From NCBI RefSeq assembly GCF_000740795.1, contig NZ_JGYG01000009.1, positions 113,514 through 177,513 on the forward strand: a stretch of DNA of 64,000 nucleotides, in the 5' to 3' direction. The stretch is from Haematobacter massiliensis. Its GTDB lineage: Bacteria; Pseudomonadota; Alphaproteobacteria; Rhodobacterales; Rhodobacteraceae. The position numbers and the translations under genes are program-made. Below, piece after piece: positions 1 through 8,905 of the stretch; within the stretch, counting starts at the first letter, position 1; the number at the start of each line of letters is the position of its first letter. Under the pieces are notes generated by a model, which was not told where the DNA came from, made no database searches, and saw only the letters and a list, made by a program, of their open reading frames with translations.

Positions 1-1652
1 CAGATAAAGCGGGTATACAATTTCGTCTTCTCAATCGCCGGAAGGGCCCCGCGGTTCAGGGTCCACGGGCTCAGATTGACAGAGCGATCTATCGCGCGGA
101 AATGACCGCCGAACTGACGCAGCAGGAAAATCTGACCGTTCTCGCGGGTGAAGTTGTAGATATCGAGGTAGCATCGGGCGCCGTTCGCGGCGTAAAACTC
201 GCCGACGGAACGACGATACTCTCTGACTCAGTAGTACTGACGACCGGGACCTTTCTCCGTGGCGTTATACATATCGGAGATAAGCGTCAGTCGGGTGGGC
301 GGATGGGCGCACAGCCATCTGTTGCGCTTGCTGAGCGAATTATTGATCTTGGTGTTAGTTTAGGGCGATTGAAAACCGGTACTCCTCCAAGGCTTGATGG
401 TAGGACTATAGATTGGAATATCCTTGAACGTCAGCTCGGGGACGAAGACCCCACGATGTTCTCTTTTGACTCATCGCATCCTGCAGCTCATCAAGTTTCC
501 TGCGGTATTACTCATACAAATGAGAAAACGCACGATATCATCCGCGAAAACCTGAATCGCTCGGCCATGTACGGCGGCATGATCGAGGGTGTTGGACCGA
601 GGTACTGTCCATCCATTGAGGATAAGGTGGTCCGCTTCGCGGAGAAGACCTCCCATCAGATCTTTCTTGAGCCGGAAGGGCTCTCTGATCACACGGTTTA
701 CCCAAATGGTATATCTTCCTCGCTGCCGATTGAGGTTCAGGAAGATTACGTTCGTTCTATCAAGGGGTTGGAGAAATCAACCATACTTCAGCCAGCCTAT
801 GCGATAGAATATGATTACGTCGACCCTCGCGCGTTGAGAGCGAGTCTTGAAATTCGCGCGCTTGAGGGTCTTTATCTCGCGGGACAAATTAATGGGACGA
901 CGGGATACGAGGAAGCAGCGGCACAAGGCCTTGTGGCAGGTATGAATGCAGCGCTTAAGGCTTTTGGCCGAGATCCGGCGCTATTCAGTCGGACCGAAAG
1001 CTATATCGGCGTGATGATAGACGATCTTATTACAAGGGGCGTAAGTGAACCCTACCGGATGTTCACGTCTCGATCTGAGTTCCGTCTGTCACTTCGCGCA
1101 GACAATGCCGACCAGCGCTTGACCCCGCTAGGGATCGCTGTTGGAAGCGTGCGGAGCATAAGGCAAGCCGCGTTCGAGAAAAAGATGCAGGAACTTCAGC
1201 GAGGCAGGGCGCTTCTGTCGTCAATGCGGATAACGCCTCGCCAGGCTCGGTCAGCGGGTATAGACATCAGCCAAGATGGCGTGCACCGCACGGGCGGTGA
1301 TCTGCTGGCATTCCCGAATGTTGATTTCGGCGATCTTCTAGCGCTCTCCCCTGAATTGGACACCTTGGCTCCTCCGATTCAAGCGCAACTTAAGAAGGAT
1401 GCGCTCTATGCAAAGTACTTGGATCGTCAAGTTTCTGTCGCAGACGCTTTGAAAAGAGACGAGGCATGGGAGATACCTGCTGATTTCGACTATACGCTCG
1501 ATGGCCTGTCCAATGAACTGAGGGTAAAGCTTCGCGCAGCGCAACCGGCGACCCTCGCTCAGGCAGGGCGGCTTGAGGGTATGACCCCGGCGGCTCTTGC
1601 GCTCATCCTTCTTCGCTTGAAGCGCGGCCAGCGGCAAAGGACTTCCGCATGA
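1..1652 (+). CDS. mnmG: MnmG (GidA), tRNA uridine-5-carboxymethylaminomethyl modification enzyme, 5' truncated by window edge
   Basis: FAD-dependent partner of MnmE in forming the cmnm5 group on U34 of tRNAs. The frame is open from base 3 with no start in the window, so about 549 residues are visible against a family length near 620; the N-terminal FAD-binding glycine motif lies outside. Both GidA signatures are present: [11 protein letters not shown] at about 595-627 and [17 protein letters not shown] at about 904-954. The ATG at 102 is internal, because the preceding residues ([18 protein letters not shown]) are family sequence. The stop overlaps the rsmG ATG by four bases. Codon choice is less GC-rich than in genes further right. 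Confidence 0.97.
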   Translation, partial: DKAGIQFRLLNRRKGPAVQGPRAQIDRAIYRAEMTAELTQQENLTVLAGEVVDIEVASGAVRGVKLADGTTILSDSVVLTTGTFLRGVIHIGDKRQSGGRMGAQPSVALAERIIDLGVSLGRLKTGTPPRLDGRTIDWNILERQLGDEDPTMFSFDSSHPAAHQVSCGITHTNEKTHDIIRENLNRSAMYGGMIEGVGPRYCPSIEDKVVRFAEKTSHQIFLEPEGLSDHTVYPNGISSSLPIEVQEDYVRSIKGLEKSTILQPAYAIEYDYVDPRALRASLEIRALEGLYLAGQINGTTGYEEAAAQGLVAGMNAALKAFGRDPALFSRTESYIGVMIDDLITRGVSEPYRMFTSRSEFRLSLRADNADQRLTPLGIAVGSVRSIRQAAFEKKMQELQRGRALLSSMRITPRQARSAGIDISQDGVHRTGGDLLAFPNVDFGDLLALSPELDTLAPPIQAQLKKDALYAKYLDRQVSVADALKRDEAWEIPADFDYTLDGLSNELRVKLRAAQPATLAQAGRLEGMTPAALALILLRLKRGQRQRTSA

Positions 1653-2254
1653 CGGTAGGGTCTGAGATCGAGAATGTTTCACGTGAAACACTTGAGCGCT
1701 TGAATATCTATGAGTCTTTGCTCAGAAAGTGGAATCCTAAAATCAACTTGGTGTCGGGTAACACGCTCGATGATCTTTGGAGCCGCCACTTCCAGGATTC
1801 TGCGCAACTTCTCTCATTTGCGGGAGAATTCTCAACTTGGGCTGACCTAGGATCTGGCGGTGGCTTTCCAGGGATGGTCGTCGCCATATTAGGAATGGAA
1901 CGTAACCGTTCTTTTACGCTCGTAGAAAGCGATCAGCGAAAGGCAGCATTCCTGGCGACTGTCGCTAGAGAGGCATCGGTAAGTGTGAATATCATACCGG
2001 CCCGATCGGAAGCCGTGACCCCTCTGGGAGCAGAGGTCATCTCCGCGCGTGCTCTCGCCCCTTTGCCTCGATTGCTTTCCATGGTTGAGCGGCATTTGGC
2101 CGAAGACGGTATTGCCCTTCTTCCGAAGGGAAGGGGGGTGGATCAGGAAATACAAGAAGCCCTTGAAACATTCCGGTTTGAAGTGCAAAAGTTTCAGAGT
2201 AAAACCGATCCAAGCGGTGTGATCCTGGAAATCAAGGGGCTTTCCCGTGTCTGA
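1649..2254 (+). CDS. rsmG: RsmG (GidB), 16S rRNA (guanine-527-N7) methyltransferase
   Basis: SAM-dependent methyltransferase that modifies G527 of 16S rRNA. It has 201 residues, usual for the family. The SAM-binding motif [11 protein letters not shown] is at residues 67-77, followed by the acidic VES strand end; the N-terminal motif WNPKINLVS is typical. The ATG overlaps the mnmG stop (ATGA) and the 3' end overlaps the parA GTG by eight bases, so mnmG-rsmG-parA-parB look translationally coupled. Codons 9-14 (NVSRET) carry a perfect parS site, so this stretch serves both as coding sequence and as a ParB-binding centromere. Confidence 0.97.
   Translation: MTVGSEIENVSRETLERLNIYESLLRKWNPKINLVSGNTLDDLWSRHFQDSAQLLSFAGEFSTWADLGSGGGFPGMVVAILGMERNRSFTLVESDQRKAAFLATVAREASVSVNIIPARSEAVTPLGAEVISARALAPLPRLLSMVERHLAEDGIALLPKGRGVDQEIQEALETFRFEVQKFQSKTDPSGVILEIKGLSRV
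1675..1690. other. parS: parS centromere site, perfect 16-bp palindrome inside rsmG
   Basis: The sequence TGTTTCACGTGAAACA is a perfect palindrome and matches the universal bacterial parS consensus bound by chromosomal ParB. It lies within the rsmG reading frame, about 560 bp upstream of parA. Having parS in or near rsmG/parAB is known in many bacteria. I found no second perfect copy in the window, only half-site resemblances. Confidence 0.97.
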
Positions 2255-3038
2255 CGCTGGCCAAGCGCACATTATTGCCATTGCGAACCAGAAAGGTGGA
2301 GTCGGAAAGACGACGACAGCCATCAATCTCGCTGCTGCCTTGACCGAGCAGGGCAAGAAAGTGCTAGTGATTGACTTGGATCCGCAGGGCAACGCGTCCA
2401 CAGGTCTTGGGGTATCCCCGGAAGCGCGCGACTTCACAACGTATGACCTTCTCATCGAAGCCATGCCCTTGGATGATATCGTCATGCCTACTCGTATAGA
2501 CGGATTATCCATATGCTGTGCGACGCAGGACCTGGCATCGGCAGATATCCAGCTTGTGGCAAATGAGAAGCGAAGCTTGCTTTTGCGGGAAGCCCTTCAC
2601 GCTGGTCTACCTCAGTTCGATTTTGATTACGTTCTTATCGACTGCCCGCCCTCGCTTAGCTTGCTGACCGTCAATGCAATGATTGCAGCCGATTCCGTGC
2701 TCGTTCCGTTGCAAAGCGAGTTTTACGCGCTTGAGGGGCTTTCTCAGCTTATGCTGACGATCCGGCAGGTGCGGCAGACTGCCAACCCAGATCTTCGTAT
2801 CGAGGGCGTGCTCCTCACCATGTATGACGGACGCAATAACCTTTCGCAGCAAGTCGAAGCTGATGCGCGGGAAAATCTTGGAGAGCTGGTGTTCAGAACC
2901 ATCATTCCGCGCAATGTGCGGGTGAGTGAGGCGCCGTCTTTTGCGATGCCTGTACTGTCATATGACAGTAATTCGCGGGGTAGTTTGGCTTATCGGTCAT
3001 TGGCGCAAGAAATGGCTGATCGTCATGCGCGGGTCTGA
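2247..3038 (+). CDS. parA: ParA, chromosome partitioning ATPase
   Basis: Deviant-Walker ATPase that segregates the origin region together with ParB and parS. It has 263 residues. The deviant Walker A motif KGGVGKTT follows the first strand (AIANQ), the switch strand has DLDPQGNAS, and the Walker B-like strand VLIDCPPS is near residue 127. The start is GTG at 2247, overlapping the rsmG stop by eight bases, so translation is probably coupled. The gene lies ten bases upstream of parB. It has no N-terminal DNA-binding extension, which fits a chromosomal (type Ib-like) rather than a plasmid type Ia ParA. Confidence 0.96.
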   Translation: MSDAGQAHIIAIANQKGGVGKTTTAINLAAALTEQGKKVLVIDLDPQGNASTGLGVSPEARDFTTYDLLIEAMPLDDIVMPTRIDGLSICCATQDLASADIQLVANEKRSLLLREALHAGLPQFDFDYVLIDCPPSLSLLTVNAMIAADSVLVPLQSEFYALEGLSQLMLTIRQVRQTANPDLRIEGVLLTMYDGRNNLSQQVEADARENLGELVFRTIIPRNVRVSEAPSFAMPVLSYDSNSRGSLAYRSLAQEMADRHARV

Positions 3039-3048
3039 AGGGGGCGTC

Positions 3049-3924
3049 ATGAAGGAAAACAAGCGCAGTCTTGGTCGTGGGCTTTCGGCTCTGATGGCGG
3101 ATGTTCAGATCGAGCCGCAATCGGTGAAGCGTCGAGCGGAGCAGTTGATCCCCGTCGAGAAAATCGTTCCGAACCCTGACCAACCGCGGCGAGATTTCTC
3201 AAACGAAGCGCTGGAGGATCTGGCCAACTCGATACGCGAGAAGGGTATCATTCAACCGCTTATTGTGCGGGAACGGCTTGGCGGTACATATGAGATCGTC
3301 GCGGGTGAACGTCGCTGGCGCGCCGCGCAGATCGCGCAGCTTCACGAAATTCCCGTTATAATACGGGACTTTAGCGACACAGAGGTTCTCGAAGTTGCGA
3401 TCATCGAGAATATTCAGCGTGCTGATCTGAATGCCGTGGAAGAGGCTCTCGGTTATCGGCAGCTGATGGACCGCTTCGGTCACACCCAGGAACGCTTGGC
3501 GGAGGCTTTGGGCAAGAGCCGCAGCTACATCGCGAACCTGCTGCGCCTTCTTCAACTTCCGGAGGAGGTTCTTAAGTGGGTGAGGGAGGGGTTGCTCAGT
3601 GCTGGTCATGCCCGCGCACTGATTACTGTGGCGGATCCGGTGGCCATGGGGCGTCGGGTGATCGCGGAAGGGCTGTCAGTTCGCGAGACGGAGAGGCTTG
3701 CACAAAAGCAGGCTGCTCCCAAGGAGGCTCGCCCGCGCTCCGAGAAGGATGCTGACACCAGGGCGCTGGAAATGGATCTCGGCGCGACCTTGGGAATGAG
3801 GGTCGAAATCGCTCATCGTGCAGGGCAGGGGGACGGGCATCTTACCATCCGCTATGCATCGCTTGAGCAATTGGACGATCTGTGCCGGATTCTTACGTCT
3901 TCGGCTCCGGTCGAGTCCATATGA
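3049..3924 (+). CDS. parB: ParB, chromosome partitioning CTPase and parS-binding protein
   Basis: Binds parS and spreads as a CTP-dependent DNA clamp. I chose the ATG at 3049, giving 291 residues beginning MKENKRSLGRGLSALM. That opening is the conserved ParA-contacting N-terminus; the open frame extends upstream but only into parA sequence. The CTP-binding motif GERRWRAA is at residues 86-93, ENIQR at 120-124, a helix-turn-helix at about 145-166, and a C-terminal dimerisation segment closes the protein. Its last 32 bases overlap the 3' end of the convergent DUF454 gene. Confidence 0.96.
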   Translation: MKENKRSLGRGLSALMADVQIEPQSVKRRAEQLIPVEKIVPNPDQPRRDFSNEALEDLANSIREKGIIQPLIVRERLGGTYEIVAGERRWRAAQIAQLHEIPVIIRDFSDTEVLEVAIIENIQRADLNAVEEALGYRQLMDRFGHTQERLAEALGKSRSYIANLLRLLQLPEEVLKWVREGLLSAGHARALITVADPVAMGRRVIAEGLSVRETERLAQKQAAPKEARPRSEKDADTRALEMDLGATLGMRVEIAHRAGQGDGHLTIRYASLEQLDDLCRILTSSAPVESI

Positions 3925-4255
3925 ATATACTGACAAGTGTCAGGATTACCCCTTGGGCTGCGAGCGCCCAGGCGGGTAACCCGACAAACATGCTGACGAA
4001 GGCGAAACCAACTGCCATGGACAATACGGCGATCCATTTCGTCTGACGTCGGATCGCCCGGTTCGCCTCCCAGTCCTTCAGCGGCGGACCGAAGATGGGA
4101 TGGCTCATCAGCCATAGATGCATCCGCTCCGACGACCGGCCAAAACAGAAGGCAGCCACGATCAGAAAGGGCACCGTTGGCATGATTGGCAGGATGGCGC
4201 CCACGAAACCCAGCAGAACAAACAAGCCGCCCAGTAACAGCCACAGAATGCGCAT
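3893..4255 (-). CDS. DUF454 (YbaN-like) small inner-membrane protein
   Basis: A 120-residue protein with two hydrophobic N-terminal segments (about residues 3-24 and 25-41) and a hydrophobic hairpin near residues 75-113, as in the YbaN/DUF454 family of inner-membrane proteins of unknown function. The conserved family features GFVGAILPIMPTVPF and the charged SHPIFGPPLKDWEANRAI loop are both present. It is the last gene of a minus-strand chain, two bases after the hemW stop, and its 3' end overlaps parB head-on by 32 bases. The function is unknown. Confidence 0.85.
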   Translation of the reverse strand: MRILWLLLGGLFVLLGFVGAILPIMPTVPFLIVAAFCFGRSSERMHLWLMSHPIFGPPLKDWEANRAIRRQTKWIAVLSMAVGFAFVSMFVGLPAWALAAQGVILTLVSIFIWTRPEPKT

Positions 4256-4257
4256 GT

Positions 4258-5430
4258 TCAGCCCGGCAGCAAATCGCGGATGACGCCGTTCAGCACCATG
4301 CGGCCCTGTACCGTAGCCCGCAGACGGCCATCCCGTCGTTCGAGCAACCCCAGTTCCTCCAGCGGGAGGATTGCGGCTTCATCGAGCGGCTGGCCCAAGA
4401 GCTTTTCATAGCGCAGGGGATCCATCCCCTCCGCCAGACGCAAGCTCATCATCAGGTATTCGGCCGCCTGTTCCTCTGTGGGCAAGGGGGTGCGGGAGGC
4501 CTCACCGTTTCCATGTCTTTCCACCTTCTCCAGCCATGCGCCGGGCTGGAGGGGCGTGTCAGTGGCGAAGCGACCTGCAGCGTTGCTCAATCTGCCATGG
4601 GCGCCCGGCCCGATGCCGGCATAATCACCATACCGCCAGTAGATCAGATTGTGCTGGGACTGCGCGTCCTCCGCCGCGTGATTGGAGATCTCATAGCCCG
4701 GAAGACCGGCTGAGGCGCAGATATCCTGCGTCGCGGCGTAGAGGTCGGCGGAAAGATCGTCATCTGGCAGGCCGCGCAGGCCGCCTGCAGCATGGCGTGC
4801 TCCGAAAGCCGTGCCATCCTCGATCGTGAGCTGATAAAGCGACAGGTGATCAATCGCCATGGAGAGCGCCTCGCCAAGTTCCGCCTGCCATTCCGACAGG
4901 GTCTGATCCTGACGGGCATAGATAAGGTCAAAACTGACCTTGTCGAAGGTCTCCCGCGCAATGGTGAACGCTCTGCGCGCCTCGCCGGCGGAATGCAGGC
5001 GGCCGAGACGACGCAGATGATCGTCGTTCAGTGACTGGATACCCATGGAGAGCCGGTTCACGCCAGCATCCCGGTAGCCGCGAAAACGATCAGCCTCCAC
5101 CGAGGTCGGGTTCGCCTCCAGCGTGATCTCTATGTCATTGGCAAAGGGCCAGACGCGCCGGGCCGCTTCCAGAACGCCGGCGACCGTCTCGGGCGCCATC
5201 AGCGAGGGCGTGCCACCGCCGAAGAACACGGTGTTGAGGACGCGACCAGGTATATCTTCCGACAAGCGCCGGATTTCGCTTTCATAAGCGGCGAGCCACC
5301 TCGTCTGATCAACCTCCCTCGCCACGTGGGAGTTGAAGTCGCAGTAGGGGCACTTCGCCTGGCAGAACGGCCAATGGACATACAGCCCGAAGCCCGCGTT
5401 TCGCCAGTCTTCCGATGCGGTGACAGTCAT
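4258..5430 (-). CDS. hemW: HemW-like radical SAM heme chaperone
   Basis: Radical SAM protein of the HemN/HemW group, 390 residues. The cluster motif is CQAKCPYC (CX3CX2C) near residues 23-30, followed by GGGTPSLM and the SMGIQSLNDD motif. The short length and lack of a long N-terminal extension favour HemW, a heme-trafficking chaperone, over true HemN. The window also carries the oxygen-dependent oxidase gene hemF. The start ATG overlaps the stop of the upstream RidA-type gene (ATGA), so translation is likely coupled. Confidence 0.92.
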   Translation of the reverse strand: MTVTASEDWRNAGFGLYVHWPFCQAKCPYCDFNSHVAREVDQTRWLAAYESEIRRLSEDIPGRVLNTVFFGGGTPSLMAPETVAGVLEAARRVWPFANDIEITLEANPTSVEADRFRGYRDAGVNRLSMGIQSLNDDHLRRLGRLHSAGEARRAFTIARETFDKVSFDLIYARQDQTLSEWQAELGEALSMAIDHLSLYQLTIEDGTAFGARHAAGGLRGLPDDDLSADLYAATQDICASAGLPGYEISNHAAEDAQSQHNLIYWRYGDYAGIGPGAHGRLSNAAGRFATDTPLQPGAWLEKVERHGNGEASRTPLPTEEQAAEYLMMSLRLAEGMDPLRYEKLLGQPLDEAAILPLEELGLLERRDGRLRATVQGRMVLNGVIRDLLPG

Positions 5431-5801
5431 CCGCGCAGCGCCGTGACCTCAATCTCCACGAGCATTTCGGGGTGGATGAGGTCTGCAAAGACCATCGTCG
5501 CCGCAGGACGGATCTCTCCAAACGCCGCAGCCAGCACCGGGGCGAGATCATCCACCAGCCCCCGGTTGGTCACGGTATATTGAACCCGAACGACATCTGA
5601 GAGGTCAAATCCAGCTTCGGCAAGCGCGCCCTGGATAACGTTGAGGGCATTTTTTGCCTGCCGGGCGATATCCGGCAGAAGGCGCCCGTCGCTCTCCGCC
5701 CCCGTGCAGCCGGAAACAAAGCACCAGTCACCGGCGACGACGGCGCGGGAATATCCGATCACCGCCTCATAGGGCGAGCCGCTGCTGATACGCTTTTTCA
5801 T
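5427..5801 (-). CDS. RidA (YjgF/YER057c) family protein
   Basis: A RidA-type protein of 124 residues. Family members hydrolyse reactive enamines and imines released by PLP enzymes. The family's key arginine (EIRPAATMV) and glutamate (LVEIEVTAL) are present, so it could be an active deaminase. I chose the ATG at 5801 because it overlaps the rdgB stop as ATGA; a GTG three codons upstream (5810) is possible. It lies between rdgB and hemW with four-base overlaps on both sides. Substrate unknown. Confidence 0.9.
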   Translation of the reverse strand: MKKRISSGSPYEAVIGYSRAVVAGDWCFVSGCTGAESDGRLLPDIARQAKNALNVIQGALAEAGFDLSDVVRVQYTVTNRGLVDDLAPVLAAAFGEIRPAATMVFADLIHPEMLVEIEVTALRG

Positions 5802-6406
5802 GTGAAGCACTCCTCCACCAGTTTGCGGAACGCTTCAGCGCGATGGCTGATGCGATTCTTCTCCGAGGTCTCCATCTCGGCGAATGTGGTGTCGCGGCCT
5901 GTCGGTTGAAAGATGGGGTCATAGCCATGGCCGTTTTCACCCCGTGGGGGCCAGACGATCTGCCCCGGCATTATCCCCTCGAATGCCTCGTCATGCCCAT
6001 CCGGCCAGGCAATGACGAGCGTCGAGACAAAACGGGCCGTCCAGGGCTGTGGGGCGTTGCTCTCCCGCAGCATGTCGTGGACCTTCTGCATCGCCATCGG
6101 GAAATCCCGTCCGCTTTCCGTCTCCGCCCAGTCTGCCGTATGCACGCCGGGTGCGCCGCCGAGACCGTCAACCTGAACGCCGGAATCGTCTGCAAGGGCC
6201 GGAAGGCCGGTTGCCTTTGCCGCTGCATGGGCCTTGATCCGCGCGTTGCCGACGAAAGTCTCCTCCGTTTCTTCGGGCACAGGCAGGGCCATCTGCGCAG
6301 CGCCGGTGACCGCCACGCCATAGGGGCGCAGCAGTTCCGCAATTTCCTCCAGCTTGCCGGAATTATGCGTGGCAACCAGAAGCCGATCGGAGGTGAACTT
6401 CCTCAT
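5798..6406 (-). CDS. rdgB: RdgB/HAM1, non-canonical purine NTP pyrophosphatase (dITP/XTP)
   Basis: House-cleaning nucleotide pyrophosphatase that removes dITP, XTP and related nucleotides. It has 202 residues from the ATG at 6406, which overlaps the rph stop as ATGA; the open frame continues upstream only inside rph. Family motifs are [11 protein letters not shown] at the N-terminus, the catalytic loop [17 protein letters not shown] in the middle and SHRAEAF at the C-terminal end. rph-rdgB adjacency is common in proteobacteria. Confidence 0.96.
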   Translation of the reverse strand: MRKFTSDRLLVATHNSGKLEEIAELLRPYGVAVTGAAQMALPVPEETEETFVGNARIKAHAAAKATGLPALADDSGVQVDGLGGAPGVHTADWAETESGRDFPMAMQKVHDMLRESNAPQPWTARFVSTLVIAWPDGHDEAFEGIMPGQIVWPPRGENGHGYDPIFQPTGRDTTFAEMETSEKNRISHRAEAFRKLVEECFT

Positions 6407-7116
6407 GCGACCGCGACTTTCTGCGCTTCTATGAGAGTTTTGACACCGGACTCCGCGAGGTCGAGCAGCCCGAACATTTCCTCTCTGGAGAAGGTGGCGC
6501 CTTCTGCCGACATCTGAACCTCGACGAGACGGCCTTTTCCGGTGATGACGAAGTTTCCGTCGGTGCCGGCTTCGCTGTCCTCCGCATAGTCGAGATCCAG
6601 AAGGGCCTGGCCCGCATAGATGCCACAGCTTACGGCAGCCACATGGTCCATGATCGGATCGCTTGTGACCACACCCGCCTTGAGGAGCTTGTTGACCGCG
6701 AGGCGGAGCGCGACCCAGCCGCCGGTGATCGCGGCGCAACGGGTGCCACCGTCCGCCTGAAGCACGTCGCAGTCCACGGTGATCTGCCGCTCGCCCAGAG
6801 CCACCCGGTCAACCGCTGCGCGGAGCGAACGGCCGATCAGCCGTTGGATCTCCTGCGTACGCCCGGACTGTTTGCCCTGAGCGGCTTCGCGGCGGGAGCG
6901 GGTGTGGGTGGAACGGGGGAGCATGCCGTATTCCGCCGTCACCCAGCCAAGCCCGGTGTTGCGCAGGAAGGGTGGCGGCTTGTCCTCCACAGAGGCGGTG
7001 CAGAGAACATGGGTGTTCCCGACCTTGATGAGGCAGGAGCCTTCCGCATGTCGCGTGAAACCCGGTTCGATTGAAATCGGGCGCAATTCGCTTACCTGTC
7101 TGCCGGAGGGGCGCAT
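6403..7116 (-). CDS. rph: RNase PH, phosphorolytic 3'-5' exoribonuclease
   Basis: Phosphate-dependent exonuclease that trims tRNA 3' ends; 237 residues, full length. It opens MRPSGR and carries [14 protein letters not shown], the family signature, and the [12 protein letters not shown] core with the acidic catalytic residues. It is the first gene of the minus-strand chain rph-rdgB-ridA-hemW-DUF454 and is divergent from hrcA, with 138 bp between the two start codons. rph and hrcA are divergent neighbours in many alphaproteobacteria. Confidence 0.97.
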   Translation of the reverse strand: MRPSGRQVSELRPISIEPGFTRHAEGSCLIKVGNTHVLCTASVEDKPPPFLRNTGLGWVTAEYGMLPRSTHTRSRREAAQGKQSGRTQEIQRLIGRSLRAAVDRVALGERQITVDCDVLQADGGTRCAAITGGWVALRLAVNKLLKAGVVTSDPIMDHVAAVSCGIYAGQALLDLDYAEDSEAGTDGNFVITGKGRLVEVQMSAEGATFSREEMFGLLDLAESGVKTLIEAQKVAVA

Positions 7117-7209
7117 GGAAAATCCTCTCGTCGTCTCATGTCGGGCTGGTTTCCGCGCCAGTTACAGGGCGCCCCCCTTACTATGCAACCCTGATCGACG
7201 TATCGCCGA

Positions 7210-7238
7210 TTGACGATCCGCCGCGTCGATTCTTAAAT
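7210..7238 (+). promoter_or_regulatory. Probable sigma-70-type promoter of hrcA-grpE
   Basis: TTGACG at 7210-7215 and TTAAAT at 7233-7238 are separated by 17 bases, a near-consensus spacing. A ribosome-binding site (CAGGAG, 7244-7249) sits just before the hrcA ATG at 7255, so the leader would be very short. I saw no CIRCE inverted repeat (TTAGCACTC type) here. Confidence 0.5.
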
Positions 7239-7254
7239 CGTCTGCAGGAGCACC

Positions 7255-8316
7255 ATGCAGGACGGATCGAAAATTCTCTCTCAACTCAATGATCGCTCGC
7301 GGGAGGTGTTCCGGCGGGTGGTGGAATCGTATCTGCAGAACGGCGAGCCGATCGGATCGCGCACGCTGACACGCGCGATGAGTGAGCCGATCTCTGCCGC
7401 GACCATTCGCAATGTGATGCAGGATTTGGAGCTGCTTGGGCTTCTCGACAGCCCGCACGTCTCCGCAGGCCGCATTCCCACGCAGCTGGGACTTCGGATG
7501 TTCGTGGACGGTTTCATGGAAATCGGCACGGTGGAGACGGCGGACCGTCAACGGATCGAAGCGAATTTCGCCGCCGGCTCCGGCGAGGTCAGCAGCGTGC
7601 TTGACCGGGTCGGTTTTGCCCTTTCCGGGATCACTCAAGGGGCAAGCCTTGTGCTGATGCCGAAGCATGAGGCTCCGGTGCGTCACATCGATTTCGTCAG
7701 CCTCGCCCCGGATCGGGCGCTGGTCGTGCTGGTGTTCTCGGATGGCCAGGTAGAAAATCGCATCTTCACCCCGCCCGCCGGTCAGACTCCTTCCTCGATG
7801 CGGGAGGCGGCCAATTTCCTGAATGCGCTGCTGGAGGGCCGGACGCTGTCGGAACTGCGGGTGAGTATCCGGCAGCAGATGGAGGCGCGGCGGCAGGAAC
7901 TCGACACGCTTTCGCGTGAGCTGGTGGAAAGCGGCGTCGCGCTATGGGACGATCATGGCGAGAGCTATGAGCGGTTGATCGTGCGGGGTCAGTCCAATCT
8001 GCTGTCGAATTCGGACGACCTTGACCGGATTCGCAGCCTGTTTGACGATCTGGAGCGGAAACGCGATCTGGCCGAGTTTCTGGAGCTCGCCGAGCAAGGG
8101 GAGGGCGTGCGCATCTTTATCGGATCGGAGAACAAGCTTTTCTCACTTTCGGGTTCCTCTCTCGTCGTGTCTCCCTATATGAACGCTGACCGTAAGATCA
8201 TCGGCGCCGTGGGTGTGATCGGCCCGACGCGGTTGAATTATGGCCGGATCGTCCCAATCGTGGACTATACGGCGCAGCTCGTCGGCAAGCTCATGTCCGA
8301 CCGGGCGAAAGGATAG
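7255..8316 (+). CDS. hrcA: HrcA, heat-inducible transcription repressor
   Basis: Repressor of class I heat-shock genes through CIRCE elements, with GroEL as the usual modulator. It has 353 residues, full length. The N-terminal winged helix (LNDRSREVFRRVVESYLQ, PIGSRTL, SAATIRNVMQDLELLGLL) and the C-terminal GAF-like domain ending in VGVIGPTRLNYGRIVPIV are intact. grpE follows three bases after the stop, so the two form an operon. No CIRCE site lies in this window, so its targets are elsewhere. Confidence 0.96.
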   Translation: MQDGSKILSQLNDRSREVFRRVVESYLQNGEPIGSRTLTRAMSEPISAATIRNVMQDLELLGLLDSPHVSAGRIPTQLGLRMFVDGFMEIGTVETADRQRIEANFAAGSGEVSSVLDRVGFALSGITQGASLVLMPKHEAPVRHIDFVSLAPDRALVVLVFSDGQVENRIFTPPAGQTPSSMREAANFLNALLEGRTLSELRVSIRQQMEARRQELDTLSRELVESGVALWDDHGESYERLIVRGQSNLLSNSDDLDRIRSLFDDLERKRDLAEFLELAEQGEGVRIFIGSENKLFSLSGSSLVVSPYMNADRKIIGAVGVIGPTRLNYGRIVPIVDYTAQLVGKLMSDRAKG

Positions 8317-8319
8317 GGA

Positions 8320-8862
8320 ATGGCAGAAGAAAAGATCGATGGTGCGACGGACGGCGTGGATGACGCGCTGGAAGCCAACTTCGAGGCAGAGCTTGAGCAG
8401 GTGAAAGCCGAGCGCGACGAATTACGCGACCGCTTCATGCGGGCGCTGGCGGATGCGGAAAATGCCCGCAAACGCTCTGAACGTGATCGCCGGGAGGCGG
8501 AGCATTACGGCGGCACCAAGCTGGCCCGTGACATGCTGCCGGTCTATGACAGCCTGAAGCGAGCGCTCGACCATGTAACCGATGAACAGCGCGCGACATC
8601 CGCCGCCTTCATCGAAGGGGTGGAGCTGACGCTGCGGGAGCTGCGCAACATTTTCTCCAAACACGGTATCACCGTGATCTCTCCCGCTGTGGGCGACACC
8701 TTCGACCCGCAAATCCATCAGGCGATGTTTGAGGCACCGGTTCCGAACGTCGCCGCAGGCGGGATCATCCAGGTCATGGGAGAAGGCTTCATGATCCATG
8801 ACCGTCTGCTGAGGCCGGCTCAGGTAGGTGTCTCCTCCACGCCCGCTGGCAAGGTTCAGTAA
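8320..8862 (+). CDS. grpE: GrpE, nucleotide exchange factor for DnaK
   Basis: Co-chaperone that releases ADP from DnaK. It has 180 residues: an N-terminal acidic, coiled-coil stretch (about 20-60), the family core KLARDMLPVYDSLKRAL and the C-terminal beta domain with the signature near GGIIQVMGEGFMIHDRLLRPA. It is cotranscribed with hrcA and followed directly by a strong intrinsic terminator. dnaK and dnaJ are not in this window. Confidence 0.96.
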   Translation: MAEEKIDGATDGVDDALEANFEAELEQVKAERDELRDRFMRALADAENARKRSERDRREAEHYGGTKLARDMLPVYDSLKRALDHVTDEQRATSAAFIEGVELTLRELRNIFSKHGITVISPAVGDTFDPQIHQAMFEAPVPNVAAGGIIQVMGEGFMIHDRLLRPAQVGVSSTPAGKVQ

Positions 8863-8865
8863 GTC

Positions 8866-8893
8866 AAAGCCCCCGGAAGAACGGGGGCTTTTT
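8866..8893 (+). terminator. Intrinsic terminator after grpE
   Basis: AAAGCCCCC at 8866-8874 pairs with GGGGGCTTT, followed by TTTTT ending at 8893. It lies just past the grpE stop and before the end of the convergent cytochrome gene. The run of five Ts is on the plus side. Confidence 0.85.
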
Positions 8894-8905
8894 CATGCTT
8901 TCCAC

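Noticed and set aside
4258..5430. Call of HemN, oxygen-independent coproporphyrinogen oxidase
   Set aside because: Length and position fit HemW, a heme chaperone, and hemF is present for the oxidase step.
7045..7062. GTCGCGTGAAACC resembling parS in rph
   Set aside because: Not a palindrome; several mismatches.
7117..7254. CIRCE element upstream of hrcA
   Set aside because: No TTAGCACTC-N9-GAGTGCTAA-like repeat is present.
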